Assembly (NCBI GenBank): GCA_020632715.1
Contig: JACKFA010000001.1
Location: 186,001-250,000, forward strand
Reading direction: 5' to 3'
DNA from: Deltaproteobacteria bacterium
Lineage (GTDB): Bacteria; Myxococcota_A; UBA9042; PHBI01
DNA length: 64,000 nt
Numbering within the stretch: the stretch's first letter is position 1; every line of letters begins with the position of its first letter. Shown here one piece after another: positions 48,361 through 57,817 of this stretch. The translations under genes were made by a program, and so were the position numbers. The notes beneath the pieces were generated by a model, which was not told where the DNA came from, did not search any database, and worked only from the letters and a program-made list of their open reading frames with translations.

Positions 48361-49416
48361 ATGGCTTCGGAACAGAAACCCAACGAGCCGCCGGCGGTGC
48401 AGAAGGCCCGCATCGTATGGCAGCTCGCCGTGGACTCCGAGATCCGCTCGCCGCCGCTCGCGCTCGCGGACGGGGTGTTGCTCGTGCTCGAGCGCGACGG
48501 GCACGGCGTGCTCCGCCGCCTGCCCCTCGAGGAGGGCCGCCCAGCCTGGTCGGCCCCGCTCGACGCGCGCCCGGCCGGCGGCCCCGTCCGCACCGGAGAC
48601 GTCGTCGCGGTGCCGCTCGCCGACGGGCGGATCGCCGCGTTCCGCCTCGCGACGGGCGAGCCGATGCTGCCGGCGTGGCCGGCGCTCGAGACCCCCGCGG
48701 TCCCGCCGCTCGCGGGGCTCGGCGGCGTCATCTACGCGCGCAGCTATCGCGGCGGGCACCCGCGCCTGACGGCGCTCGCGGTCGGCCAGGCCGAGCCGCT
48801 CTGGGAGGTGCCCGACCCCATCCCGACGAGCCCCGACGCGCGCTTCCGGCAGACGGCCGGCGTCATCGTCGCCGGCGGCACGCTCGGCGGCGAGCAGGTC
48901 GTCGTGACCGGCCTCGACCCGGCGACCGGGAAGGCGCTGTGGTCGCACGCCGAGGCCGACTGCGTCCTCCACGATCTCTGGGCGGTCGGCGGCATCGTGG
49001 ACGTCGTCACGAGCGCGAGCGTCGTGGGGCTCCTCGCCGACGGCGGCGAGCTCCGCAACATCCGCTTCACCGGCTTCCCGTTCGACTCGGCCTACGCCGT
49101 GGGCGAGCACCTCGTGACGCTCATGGACGGGCACATGGGGCCGGTCCTCTTGTCCTTCGACGTCGTGAGCCAGAAGCTCATCGGGCGCGTGAGCCGCGCG
49201 ATGACGCAGCTCGTGGCGGCCCACGCCGAGGAGGTGCTGGTCACGCGCGTCGGCGGGGAGGCGGCCTTCTACACGGTGCCGGCGCTCGAGAGCATCGCGT
49301 TCCCCGAGGCGTACGCGACGCCGGCGCCGCGCTTCGCGTCGTTCGCGCGCGACGTCTGCTACGTCGTACCGGACCACGGGCGCAGCATCACGGCCATCGA
49401 CCTGAACGCGAGCTGA
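48361..49416 (+). CDS. PQQ-like beta-propeller repeat protein
   Basis: A 351-residue protein made of propeller blades: VWQLAVDSEIRSPPLALADGVLLVLERDG, RPAWSAPLDARPAGGPVRTGDVVAVPLADGRIAAFRLATG, LTALAVGQAEPLWEVPD and VVVTGLDPATGKALWSHAEAD follow the A-x-D-x-x-TG-x-x-LW pattern of PQQ-type or YVTN-like repeats. There is no signal peptide or cysteine lipobox at either possible start, so it is predicted cytoplasmic, unusual for such propellers. An ATG at 48298 would add 21 residues; neither start has a good ribosome site. It lies 136 bases behind miaA. The function is unknown; a protein-interaction or sensor role is inference. Confidence 0.82.
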   Translation: MASEQKPNEPPAVQKARIVWQLAVDSEIRSPPLALADGVLLVLERDGHGVLRRLPLEEGRPAWSAPLDARPAGGPVRTGDVVAVPLADGRIAAFRLATGEPMLPAWPALETPAVPPLAGLGGVIYARSYRGGHPRLTALAVGQAEPLWEVPDPIPTSPDARFRQTAGVIVAGGTLGGEQVVVTGLDPATGKALWSHAEADCVLHDLWAVGGIVDVVTSASVVGLLADGGELRNIRFTGFPFDSAYAVGEHLVTLMDGHMGPVLLSFDVVSQKLIGRVSRAMTQLVAAHAEEVLVTRVGGEAAFYTVPALESIAFPEAYATPAPRFASFARDVCYVVPDHGRSITAIDLNAS

Positions 49417-49505
49417 GCGACGACGCGGCGGCGGCTCGGAGGTTGCGGACCCGGGCGGGCGATATGTTACCCTCGTGACATTCCCCTGACCGCGCGGAGC
49501 CCCTC

Positions 49506-50741
49506 ATGAACGCGATCTCCTCTCCGCGGCGCGCCGGCGCCGCGCTCACCGTCCTCGTGCTCGTCGGCGCCGGGTGCTCGAAGTCGCCCGAGGACGCGAA
49601 CCCCGCGGGTGGCGAGGGCGCCGCGCAGGAGGCCGACGAGGCAGGCGAGATCGAGGTCCTGAGGCCCCTCGGATCCCCGGAGGCCCCGCCGGTCGACGAC
49701 GCGAAGGTCCGGGCGCTCGAGGCCGAGGCCGCCGCCATGGCGCTCGAGCCCAAGCCCATCCACGAGCCCGACGGCTCCGTGAGCTCCTACCTGCTCCTCC
49801 CGAAGAGCTGGCGCGTGCGCGACGCCGGGAGCGGGCAGTACACGATCGCCGGGCCTGGCGGCGTCGAGGTCGGCGAGACGGAGCGCGCGGAGTTCGTGTG
49901 GACGACGGACCCGATGGGCCAGCAGACCGCGCAGCGCATGGGGAAGCAGGTCGCGCCCGTCGCGAGCCTCGAGGACATCCTCCGGGAGAGCGTCGCCGAC
50001 GAGGCGCGGGCCAAGGGCTACAGCTTCGTGAGGTCGTACCCGCTCCCCGAGGAGGAGCGCTTCTGGGACGCCTTCGGCGCGGCGATGCCGGACACGGGCA
50101 GCCGCCGCACCTACCACGCGCTCGCGAGCGAGTGGAAGAACGCCGCCGGCGACGGGATGCTCGTCATCCTCTTCCAGCCGGTGGTCGAGCAGAACGGCTT
50201 CCTGACGTGGTCGATCAGCGCCACGCCGCTCTCCGCGCCCGCCGCGACCTTCGAGCGCGCGAAGCGGATCTACCTCGACGCCCGCGCCCACCGGCAGGTC
50301 GACGAGGGGTGGCGCCAGCGGATGGGGGTGAACCTGACGGCGCAGCTGCGGCGGAACGACGAGGAGAACCGGCGCTGGACGGCCCAGAGCGCGGCCCAGC
50401 ACAAGCAGCGCATGGCGGACATCGCGGCCTGGGGGCGCGCGGCGCTCGCGCGCGGGCGGACGAACAGCGAGATCCTCGACATGAACCACGAGGCCTTCAT
50501 GGCCCGGAGCGCGATGAACGACGCGGGCCACGCGAGGACCATCGACGGCATCACGGAGCGCACCGTCGTCAGGAACCCCGAGACCGGGCGGCGCTTCAAG
50601 GTCGACACGGGCTACAAGCACTATTGGGGCGACGGCCAGGGCGGCTACATCGGCACGAACGACCCGAACTACGACCCGCGGCTCGACCCGCTCCGGCGCG
50701 AGACCCCGTGGGTCAGGTTCGACACGCCCGAGGGGACCTGA
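49506..50741 (+). CDS. Lipoprotein of unknown function
   Basis: A 411-residue predicted lipoprotein whose signal MNAISSPRRAGAALTVLVLVGAGC places the lipid on Cys24. GGAG lies 7 bases before the ATG. An acidic linker (about 25-75) leads to a compact domain (about 80-260) with KSWRVRDAGSGQYTIAG, WTTDPMGQQTAQRMGKQVAP, and WKNAAGDGMLVILFQPVVEQNGFLTWSISATPL. The C-terminal part contains a helical RxNDEENRRWTAQSAAQHKQRM and ends with tyrosine-rich turns (VDTGYKHYWGDGQGGYIGTNDPNYDP). That end resembles segments in uncharacterised secreted proteins where a GYKHYW/W-x-D-x-x-G-x-Y motif recurs, but I cannot name the family. The giant TPR gene is convergent 18 bases away. Confidence 0.78.
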   Translation: MNAISSPRRAGAALTVLVLVGAGCSKSPEDANPAGGEGAAQEADEAGEIEVLRPLGSPEAPPVDDAKVRALEAEAAAMALEPKPIHEPDGSVSSYLLLPKSWRVRDAGSGQYTIAGPGGVEVGETERAEFVWTTDPMGQQTAQRMGKQVAPVASLEDILRESVADEARAKGYSFVRSYPLPEEERFWDAFGAAMPDTGSRRTYHALASEWKNAAGDGMLVILFQPVVEQNGFLTWSISATPLSAPAATFERAKRIYLDARAHRQVDEGWRQRMGVNLTAQLRRNDEENRRWTAQSAAQHKQRMADIAAWGRAALARGRTNSEILDMNHEAFMARSAMNDAGHARTIDGITERTVVRNPETGRRFKVDTGYKHYWGDGQGGYIGTNDPNYDPRLDPLRRETPWVRFDTPEGT

Positions 50742-50759
50742 CGACCGCGCTCAGGCCGC

Positions 50760-53700
50760 TCACGGCGCCGCGGCGGGCGGCGCGCCGAGCTTCGCCTTCG
50801 CCTCGCGACCCCACGCGGCCGTAGGCTCGCGCCGCGCCGCCGCGCGGTAGGCGGCCCTCGCCTCGCCGCCGCGCCCGAGCGCGTCGAGGATGACGGCGCG
50901 GTGGTAGATGGCCTCGCCCGCGCCGTCCTCCTCGCCCCCGAACGTCGCGAGCGCGCGGTCGACGGCGGCCAGGGCCTCGGCGTCCCGCCCGCTCGCGTGG
51001 AGCGCCCAGGCCCAGGTGTCGAGCGCGTTCGAGCTCGGGAGGGCGTCGGCGTCCGCGTCGGGGTCGAAGAGGCCCGGCGCCTGCTCGCGCGTCAGCGTGT
51101 CGCGCGCGAGGGAGAGCGTGTGGGCGACGTCGACGCGCCCGTCGAGCAGGTACCACGCGAGGTTGTTGGCGAGCCCGGCCGACTGCGGGCAGGCGACGAG
51201 GGCCTCCTCGTACGCCCGCGCCCCGGCCGGGCGGTCGCCGCGCGCCTCCGCGAGGGCCGCCCAGGCGCCGACGAGCGTGAGGTCGCACACGGGCAGCGCG
51301 GGCGTCACGCGCTCGAGCTCTCCCGCGACGGCGTCGCGCACGGTCGCCGACGAGCTCGGACCGAGCGCGCGGGTCAGCGCCGCCGCGACATGGCGCGCCC
51401 CGAAGCGGGGATCCACCTGCATCGCGGCGACGAGCGGCCCCACGCTCTCGACGTCGCCGGCCTCCACGGCCGCGACCAGGAGCTCCCCGAGCTGCGTGCT
51501 CGTCGGGTAGGCCGCGCGGAGCCGCGCGAGGTGGGCGCGCGCGGCCGCCCGATCACCGGCGCGATAGGCCGCGCGCACAGCGAGCTCCAGCGCCTCGCGG
51601 GCGGGCGTCTCCTCGCGCAGGGGGCGGTCGAGGAGCTCGAGCGCGAGCGCCGGGGAGCCGCCGCCGCCGAGCACCTCGCGCGCGGCCAGGACCCGCGCCG
51701 TCGGCTCGTCGGGGGAGGTCTCGACGAACGCCGTGGCGCGCGCGCCCACGGCCTGGGCGTCGCCCGCGGCGAGCGCCATCCGGAGCTCGAGCCAGGCGAT
51801 CTCGTTCCGCTCGGGATCGGAGGGCTCGGTGATCGCGGCGAGCTCGCGCGCGGCGCGATCGGCGGCGAGGTGATCGACGAAGACGCGCGCCAGCGCCAGG
51901 TGGGCGGCGGGGCGGTCGCCGAGGTGCTGGCGGATCGCGGCCTCGCAGCGCTGCTGTCGGGCGGCGTCGCCCGCGTCGAGCGCGAGGCGGAGGCCCGCGA
52001 GCCAGAGCTTGACGTTGGCGCCGTCGGAGGCGAGCAGGACGTCGAGGACGCCGAGCCCCACGACGGGATCGGCCTGCGCGAGCCACGCGCCGACGCGATC
52101 CCGCACGCCCGGCTGCCCGCCGAGCTTCTTCGTGAGCGCCACGAGCGGCGCCGGATCGTGCGCGGCGGCCGCGACGCTCGCGGTCATCGGCCAGAGATCG
52201 TCGCCCGGGGAGGCGGCCGCGATGAGCGGCGCGAGCGCCGCGGACGCGCGCTTCGCGTCGCCCGCCGCGAACCACAGGCGCGCCTCGACGAGCCCGCGCT
52301 CGCGCAGGTCCTCGCGGGCGAGCCGCGCGCCGGCGACGATCTTCGGGATCACGGCCTCCGGGGCGCGCCCGAGCCGCTGCTCGACCCGCAGGAGGCGCAG
52401 CGCCACCGACGCCACCGCCGGCCCCTGCGCCACGGCGAGCGCCTCCCAGAGGTGGGGCGCGGCGAGCCCCGGCACCCCCTCGACGGCGAGGGCCTTCCCG
52501 ACCGCCGCCTCCGAGGTGCGGCCGCTCTCGGCCACGATGGCGAGCGCCTCGCGCTCCGCGTCCGCGAGGCGGCCGGCGCGCGCGACGAGCCGGAGCCGCG
52601 CGAGCGCGAAGCCGCGGTCCCAGCCGGCCTCGAGCAGGTGATCGAGGAGGGCGATCGCCTCGGGGACGAGGCCGCGCTCCTCGAGCGCCACGACCAGCGT
52701 GCGCGCGACGGGCAGCGCGTCCCGCTGCGCGCGGAGCAGGTTCGTCGGCGCGGAGAGCGCGAGGTCCATGGCCGCCGCGGTGCGACCCGCCATGAGCCAG
52801 GCGCGCGCGCGGATGAAGGTCTGCCCCATGTCGTCGCCGAAGGAGGCCGTCGCGCGCTCGGCGAGGTCGAGCGCCCCCGCGAAGCGCCCGCTCGCGAGGT
52901 AGCGCTCGAGCGCGAGCGTCTCGATGGTGTTGACCGCGAGGCCGGTGCGGCCGCGCCGCTCGCCGGCCTGGCGCTGCACGTAGCGCAGCAGATCCGCGCG
53001 CGCGCCGTCGTGATCGCCGAGCGCGTCGCGCACGAGCGCGAGCGCCTCGGCGCTCGCGGGGGTCGGGGTCTCCCGGTCGGCGCGCTCGAGCCAGGTGAGC
53101 GCGTCCGTCGGCCGGCCGACGCGGAGGAGCGCCTCGCCGACCGCGGTGATGGGCGCCGTGCCGCCGCGCGGCGAGACGAGGTAGAGGCGCACGAAGGGAT
53201 CGAGCCGACGCGCCTCGCCGCGGGCCGCGAGGAGCTCGGCGACGCGGTCGAGCGCGGCCTTGGCGTCGTCCGCCGAGAGCTGCTCGAAGGCGCGCTCGTA
53301 GTGCTCGAGCGCGAGGTCGAGGTAGCCGGTCGCCCGGAACGCCTCGGCGACGGCGAGCTGCCCGCGCTCGTTCTCGGCGAGGTAGCGCTCGAGGAGCTGA
53401 CGCCCCTCGGCGAGCTTCCCGGCCGCGAGCATCGACTGACCGAGGGCGACGAGGTGCTCGCTCCGGCCCGGCGCGAGCGCGAGGACGCGCGTCTGGAGAT
53501 CGAGGAGGCGGTCGCCGTGGAGCCCCTCCCGGTAGGCCTGCTCGATGACGTCGAGCACGTCGCGGAGGCTCAGCGCGCGGGACAGGGCCTCGATGAAGTC
53601 GCCGTGAGCGCCGTCGAGGTCGCCCGCGGCGAGGCGCGCGCGCCCTCGGAGGGCGAAGAGCACGGCGTTGCCCGGGTCGTCGGCGAGCGCGGCGTCGAGG

Positions 53701-56606
53701 AGGCGCACCGCGAGGGTCGGCTCGCCGGCGCCGAGGAGCTCCTTCGAGATGTCGAGCCAGGGCGCCTCGGGGGTCGCCCCCCCGCGCTCGCTCTGCGCGT
53801 AGCGGACGCCGAGGTCGAGCGCGGCCTCGCCGTCGCCGCGGCGGAGGGCGTTGTTGAAGGCGAGGAGGAGGAGGCGCCGGTCGCGGGAGCGGCGCTCGAG
53901 CCCCTGAGCGAGGAGGCCCGCGGCGGCCTCGTCGCGGCCGGCCTCCGTGAGGCGCGCGACGGCGGTCTCGTAGAAGCGCTGCGGGCTCGCGGCGGGCGCG
54001 GCGCCGACGAGCGCGGTCGCGGCCTGCTCGAGGGCGGGGCCGTCGCCGAGGCGGCGGTAGAGGTTGGCGATCTGCACGAAGAGGCCGATGTTCGGCGAGG
54101 CGTCGAGGCTCATGCGCTGGGCGTAGCGCTCGGCGGCGAGCCGGAGGAATCCCTCGCCCTCGTAGACGCGGGCGAGATCCTCGAGGCGTTTGCGGTTCGC
54201 CGCGACCACGCCGCGGCCGTCGAGGTAGCGATCCTCGGCCTTCTGGCGGGCGACCTCGTCCCCCTGCCGGAGGGCGACCCGGAGGAGCCCGAGCACGGCC
54301 TGCGGCGACGACGGCGTCGCGGCGAGGCGCTCGTAGGCGCGCGTCGCGAGCTCGTAGCGGCCGCGCTCGAGGAGCTGGTCGGCGAAGGCGAGGACGACGC
54401 CGCCGGAGACGCCGCTCGCGAGGGCGCTCGCGTCGAGGAGGGCGTTGTAGTGGGCCTCGGCGCCCCCCTGATCCCCGAGCTTGTCGAGGTAGCGGCCGAC
54501 CGTCAGGTGGATCTCGGGGCGCTCGACCTCCGCGGGCGGGATCATCGCGTAGAACGCCGCGGCCGTGTCGTTGTCGTTATCGCGGCGATAACGCGAGCCG
54601 ATGGCCTCGGCGGCCGGCCCCGGGTGATTCGCGTGCGCCACGTGCTGCTCGAAGGCGACGCGCGCCGCGGCGCGGTCGCCGAGCTGGGCGCGCGCCTCGC
54701 CGAGGGCGAGCCAGAGCGCGGGATCGTCGGGCCGCGCCCGCGTGAGCTCGTCGAGCACGTCGGCCCGCAGCGCGGCGAGGTCGGCGCGGCGATCGACCAG
54801 GGCGACGATCCGCGTGAGCGCGGCCACCCGCTCGTCGGGCGGCACGAGCTGGAGCCAGGCGCGCGCGTCGCTCTCGAACGACGCGCCCAGCGCGCGCGGG
54901 TTCCGGCCCGCGAGCTCCACCGCCAGGTCGAGGGCGTCGCGCCGAACGTCGGCCGCGTCCGCGCGGACGGCGCGCGCGAGGGCCGTCATCGCCTGCGGCC
55001 AGAGCGACTCGCTCGCGTAGAAGCGCGCGATGGCGATGTCGTCGGCCGGCGGGTGGACCGCCGTCTCGAGGGTGGCCACGGCGCCGAGCCCGCCCGCGCG
55101 GTCGCCGCGCGCGATCTGGACGCCCGCGAGGAGCAGCGCGGCGGCAGGATCGTCGGGGGCGCGCCGCGCGAGCTCCTCGGCGACGCGCCGGGCGCCGGCC
55201 TCGTCCCGCGTGGCGAGCCAGGCGCGGCCGACGTCGTAGCGCTCGGGGATCGTCGTGGCGGCGGCCTCGGCGCGCCGGACGGCGTCGCGTTGCTCGTCGC
55301 TCCCGCGCGGCAGCGTGGTCGCGAGGGTGAGGAAGACCGCGGTGTCGGCGCTCGGGCCGTCGGCGGCGCGCTGCAGGAGCTCCGCCGCCTGCGGCCGCGC
55401 GTCGCTCTCCTGCAGGAGCGCGGCCGCGCGCGCCACCGCCGCGCCGTCGGCGGCGGCCCGGGCGTACGCGTCGAGCACGCCGAGCGCGGCGCCCGGCTCC
55501 TTGGCGGCGAGCAGGTAGCGGGCGTGCTCCTCGGCGGTCGGCCAGTCGGCCGGGGCGACCTCGCCGGCCTTCGCGTAGAGCCGGATCGCCGCCTCGCGGA
55601 AGCCGTCGTCGCGGAGCGCCCGCGCGCCGAGCCGGGCGTGCCAGGCGGCGAGCGCGGGCGAGGCGAGCTTCGCCTCGCGCTCGGCCGCGCCGCTGAAGCC
55701 CTCGACGGCCTCGTCGGGGAGGCGCGCGGAGGCGGCGGTCCGCCCGAAGGCGCGCCAGAGGGCGACGTCGTCGGGGCGGAGCTCGAGCGCCCGGCGGTAG
55801 GCGGCGACGGCGGCCGTCGGGCGGCGCGCGTCGGCGAGGAAGCGGGCGACGCGCGGCCAGCGCCCGGCGGCGTCGTAGCGGTTCGCCCAGGTGGTCAGGC
55901 GCTCGTCCGTCGCGCCGGCCGCGAGCGCCTCGATGCGGGCGAGCGCGAACTCCGACTCGCCCGCGTCGGCCCCGAGCTCCCGCGCCCGGGCCACGACCTC
56001 GCGGGCCCGCTCCGTGAGCCCGCGGGCGATCCACGCGTCGGCGACGCCGAGGTAGAGCTCGAGCCGCTCCGAGCGCTCGCGCCCGCCGTGCTCGCCGAGC
56101 GCGGCCTCGAGCTCGTCGAGGGTCGCCTCGGCCGCGCCCGTGCGGCCGGCCTCGAGCTCCTCCCGCGCGAGCGCGAGGAGGACCGTCGACCACTCCCGCG
56201 CGGCGGCCCGCGCGACGGCCGGATCGCGCCCGGCGGCGTCGCGATAGTGCAGCGCCGCGAGCTCGAGGTGCCCGTCGCGGGCGGCGATCCGCGCGGCGAC
56301 GACCAGCGCCCCGACCGACGCCGGGTCGAGCGCGAGCGCCCGCTCCGCGAAGCCCCGCGCGGTCTTGAGCTCGCCGCGGCCGGCGTGGACGACCGCGAGC
56401 GTCGTGTACGAGGCCGCGACGTCGCGGTTCCGCCGGAGGGCGTCGATCGCCGCGCGCTCTTCGGCCTCACCGCGGCCGGCGACCTCGGGGACGCCGAAGC
56501 TCCCGAGGCCGCTCGCGCCGCACGCGCCGAGCACCGGCGTGAGCGCGAGCGCGGCGGCGATCACCCCGGCGAGCAGCGCGGGGTGGTGCGAGAGGGCGCG
56601 CGTCAT
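50760..56606 (-). CDS. Giant TPR-repeat lipoprotein
   Basis: A 1948-residue protein starting MTRALSHHPALLAGVIAAALALTPVLGAC, a lipoprotein signal with Cys29. The frame stays open further upstream towards hemB, but those residues are arginine-rich and lack a signal. Almost the whole mature chain is tetratricopeptide-type helical hairpins (for example ARGFAERALALDPASVGALVVAAR, AVAAYRRALELRPDDVALWRAFGR, LALEHYERAFEQL, GARAYEEALVACPQSAGLANNLAWYLLDG). With 34 residues per hairpin the array could hold dozens of repeats; I did not count them. No catalytic domain is visible. Very long TPR lipoproteins of this kind occur in myxobacteria, where some serve exopolysaccharide or outer-membrane assembly; the role here is inference. 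hemB follows upstream on the same strand. Confidence 0.87.
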   Translation of the reverse strand: MTRALSHHPALLAGVIAAALALTPVLGACGASGLGSFGVPEVAGRGEAEERAAIDALRRNRDVAASYTTLAVVHAGRGELKTARGFAERALALDPASVGALVVAARIAARDGHLELAALHYRDAAGRDPAVARAAAREWSTVLLALAREELEAGRTGAAEATLDELEAALGEHGGRERSERLELYLGVADAWIARGLTERAREVVARARELGADAGESEFALARIEALAAGATDERLTTWANRYDAAGRWPRVARFLADARRPTAAVAAYRRALELRPDDVALWRAFGRTAASARLPDEAVEGFSGAAEREAKLASPALAAWHARLGARALRDDGFREAAIRLYAKAGEVAPADWPTAEEHARYLLAAKEPGAALGVLDAYARAAADGAAVARAAALLQESDARPQAAELLQRAADGPSADTAVFLTLATTLPRGSDEQRDAVRRAEAAATTIPERYDVGRAWLATRDEAGARRVAEELARRAPDDPAAALLLAGVQIARGDRAGGLGAVATLETAVHPPADDIAIARFYASESLWPQAMTALARAVRADAADVRRDALDLAVELAGRNPRALGASFESDARAWLQLVPPDERVAALTRIVALVDRRADLAALRADVLDELTRARPDDPALWLALGEARAQLGDRAAARVAFEQHVAHANHPGPAAEAIGSRYRRDNDNDTAAAFYAMIPPAEVERPEIHLTVGRYLDKLGDQGGAEAHYNALLDASALASGVSGGVVLAFADQLLERGRYELATRAYERLAATPSSPQAVLGLLRVALRQGDEVARQKAEDRYLDGRGVVAANRKRLEDLARVYEGEGFLRLAAERYAQRMSLDASPNIGLFVQIANLYRRLGDGPALEQAATALVGAAPAASPQRFYETAVARLTEAGRDEAAAGLLAQGLERRSRDRRLLLLAFNNALRRGDGEAALDLGVRYAQSERGGATPEAPWLDISKELLGAGEPTLAVRLLDAALADDPGNAVLFALRGRARLAAGDLDGAHGDFIEALSRALSLRDVLDVIEQAYREGLHGDRLLDLQTRVLALAPGRSEHLVALGQSMLAAGKLAEGRQLLERYLAENERGQLAVAEAFRATGYLDLALEHYERAFEQLSADDAKAALDRVAELLAARGEARRLDPFVRLYLVSPRGGTAPITAVGEALLRVGRPTDALTWLERADRETPTPASAEALALVRDALGDHDGARADLLRYVQRQAGERRGRTGLAVNTIETLALERYLASGRFAGALDLAERATASFGDDMGQTFIRARAWLMAGRTAAAMDLALSAPTNLLRAQRDALPVARTLVVALEERGLVPEAIALLDHLLEAGWDRGFALARLRLVARAGRLADAEREALAIVAESGRTSEAAVGKALAVEGVPGLAAPHLWEALAVAQGPAVASVALRLLRVEQRLGRAPEAVIPKIVAGARLAREDLRERGLVEARLWFAAGDAKRASAALAPLIAAASPGDDLWPMTASVAAAAHDPAPLVALTKKLGGQPGVRDRVGAWLAQADPVVGLGVLDVLLASDGANVKLWLAGLRLALDAGDAARQQRCEAAIRQHLGDRPAAHLALARVFVDHLAADRAARELAAITEPSDPERNEIAWLELRMALAAGDAQAVGARATAFVETSPDEPTARVLAAREVLGGGGSPALALELLDRPLREETPAREALELAVRAAYRAGDRAAARAHLARLRAAYPTSTQLGELLVAAVEAGDVESVGPLVAAMQVDPRFGARHVAAALTRALGPSSSATVRDAVAGELERVTPALPVCDLTLVGAWAALAEARGDRPAGARAYEEALVACPQSAGLANNLAWYLLDGRVDVAHTLSLARDTLTREQAPGLFDPDADADALPSSNALDTWAWALHASGRDAEALAAVDRALATFGGEEDGAGEAIYHRAVILDALGRGGEARAAYRAAARREPTAAWGREAKAKLGAPPAAAP

Positions 56607-56692
56607 CTCCCCGACAAGGCAGGGGGCGCGGCGGGCATTCCGGAGCGGCGGCGGGGCGGGCATGGGTCCCGGCACCATACCAGCCCGGCGGA

Positions 56693-57667
56693 TCAGCGCG
56701 CGAGCACCTTCGCGGCCTCGGGGGCGAAGTAGGTGAGGATGATGTCGGCGCCGGCGCGTTTGATGCCGAGCAGCGACTCCATCATCGCGCGCTCGAGGTC
56801 GAGCCAGCCGCGCTCGGCCGCAGCGTGGATCATCGCGTACTCGCCCGACACCTGGTAGGCCGCGAGCGGGAGGTCGGTGTGCTCGCGGACGGCGCGCACG
56901 ATGTCGAGGTAGGGCCCGGCCGGCTTCACCATGACGATGTCGGCGCCCTCCTCCTCGTCGAGCGTGACCTCGCGGATCGCCTCGAGGTGGTTCGCCGGAT
57001 CCATCTGGTAGCTGCGGCGATCGCCGAACGCCGGCGCGCTGTCCGCCGCGTCGCGGAACGGGCCGTAGAAGACCGACGCGTACTTCGCCGAGTACGCCAT
57101 GATGACGACGTCCTCGAAGCCCTCCTCGTCGAGGGTCTCGCGGATGAAGCCGACGCGCCCGTCCATCATGTCGCTCGGCGCGACCATCTGCGCGCCGGCG
57201 CGCGCGTGGGTGAGCGCCTCCTTCGCGAGGAGCTCGAGCGTCTCGTCGTTCCTGACGATCCCCTTCTCGACGACGCCGCAGTGGCCGTGATCGGTGTACT
57301 CGCAGAGGCACACGTCGGTCGCCACGAGCAGCTCGGGCAGCGCGTCGCGGAGGGCGCGCACGGCGAGCGGCACGGGGCCGTCCTTCTTGTAGGCGTGGGA
57401 GCCGACGGGATCCTTGGCCTCCGGGAGCCCGAAGAGGATGACCGAGCGCACGCCGAGCGCCCACGCCTTCCGGACCTCCTCCACGACGAGATCCGGCGAG
57501 AGGCGCGCCTGCCCGGGCATCGACGCGATCGGCTGCCGGACGCCCTTCCCGGGCACGACGAAGAGCGGCCACATGAAGTCGCTCGGGCGGAGCCAGGTCT
57601 CGCGGACCATGCTGCGCAGGGCCTCGCTCTGGCGGAGGCGGCGGGGGCGGGACTCGGGGTAGGCCAT
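56693..57667 (-). CDS. hemB: Porphobilinogen synthase (delta-aminolevulinic acid dehydratase)
   Basis: A 324-residue enzyme that condenses two 5-aminolevulinate molecules to porphobilinogen in haem synthesis. GAGGAG lies about 7 bases before the ATG. The zinc ligands Cys120, Cys122 and Cys130 are present in DVCLCEYTDHGHC, so it is of the zinc-dependent type. The two active-site lysines are in YSAKYASVFYGPFRDA (Lys195) and MVKPAGPYLD (Lys248). The end RAGADIILTYFAPEAAKVL is typical. The gene is monocistronic, divergent from the antiporter-fold gene at 57818; the giant TPR gene lies downstream on the same strand with an 86-base gap. Confidence 0.97.
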   Translation of the reverse strand: MAYPESRPRRLRQSEALRSMVRETWLRPSDFMWPLFVVPGKGVRQPIASMPGQARLSPDLVVEEVRKAWALGVRSVILFGLPEAKDPVGSHAYKKDGPVPLAVRALRDALPELLVATDVCLCEYTDHGHCGVVEKGIVRNDETLELLAKEALTHARAGAQMVAPSDMMDGRVGFIRETLDEEGFEDVVIMAYSAKYASVFYGPFRDAADSAPAFGDRRSYQMDPANHLEAIREVTLDEEEGADIVMVKPAGPYLDIVRAVREHTDLPLAAYQVSGEYAMIHAAAERGWLDLERAMMESLLGIKRAGADIILTYFAPEAAKVLAR

Positions 57668-57817
57668 GGCGCGTCACTCCTCGCGGAAGGTGCGGATGGG
57701 CCCGCGGATACTGCGTCGCTCGGCGGGGAGTCAAGCGCGGACGCGCCCCGGGAGCGCCCGGAATCGGCCCTCCGGCATTGCAACCCGGCCTGTTTCGGGG
57801 AAACCTCGCGTGACGCC

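Noticed and set aside
50901..56732. Very long open frame on the plus strand opposite the giant TPR gene
   Set aside because: It is arginine/glycine/valine-rich with no domain signature, typical of the antisense of a GC-rich gene. The minus-strand frame has a lipobox and TPR motifs.
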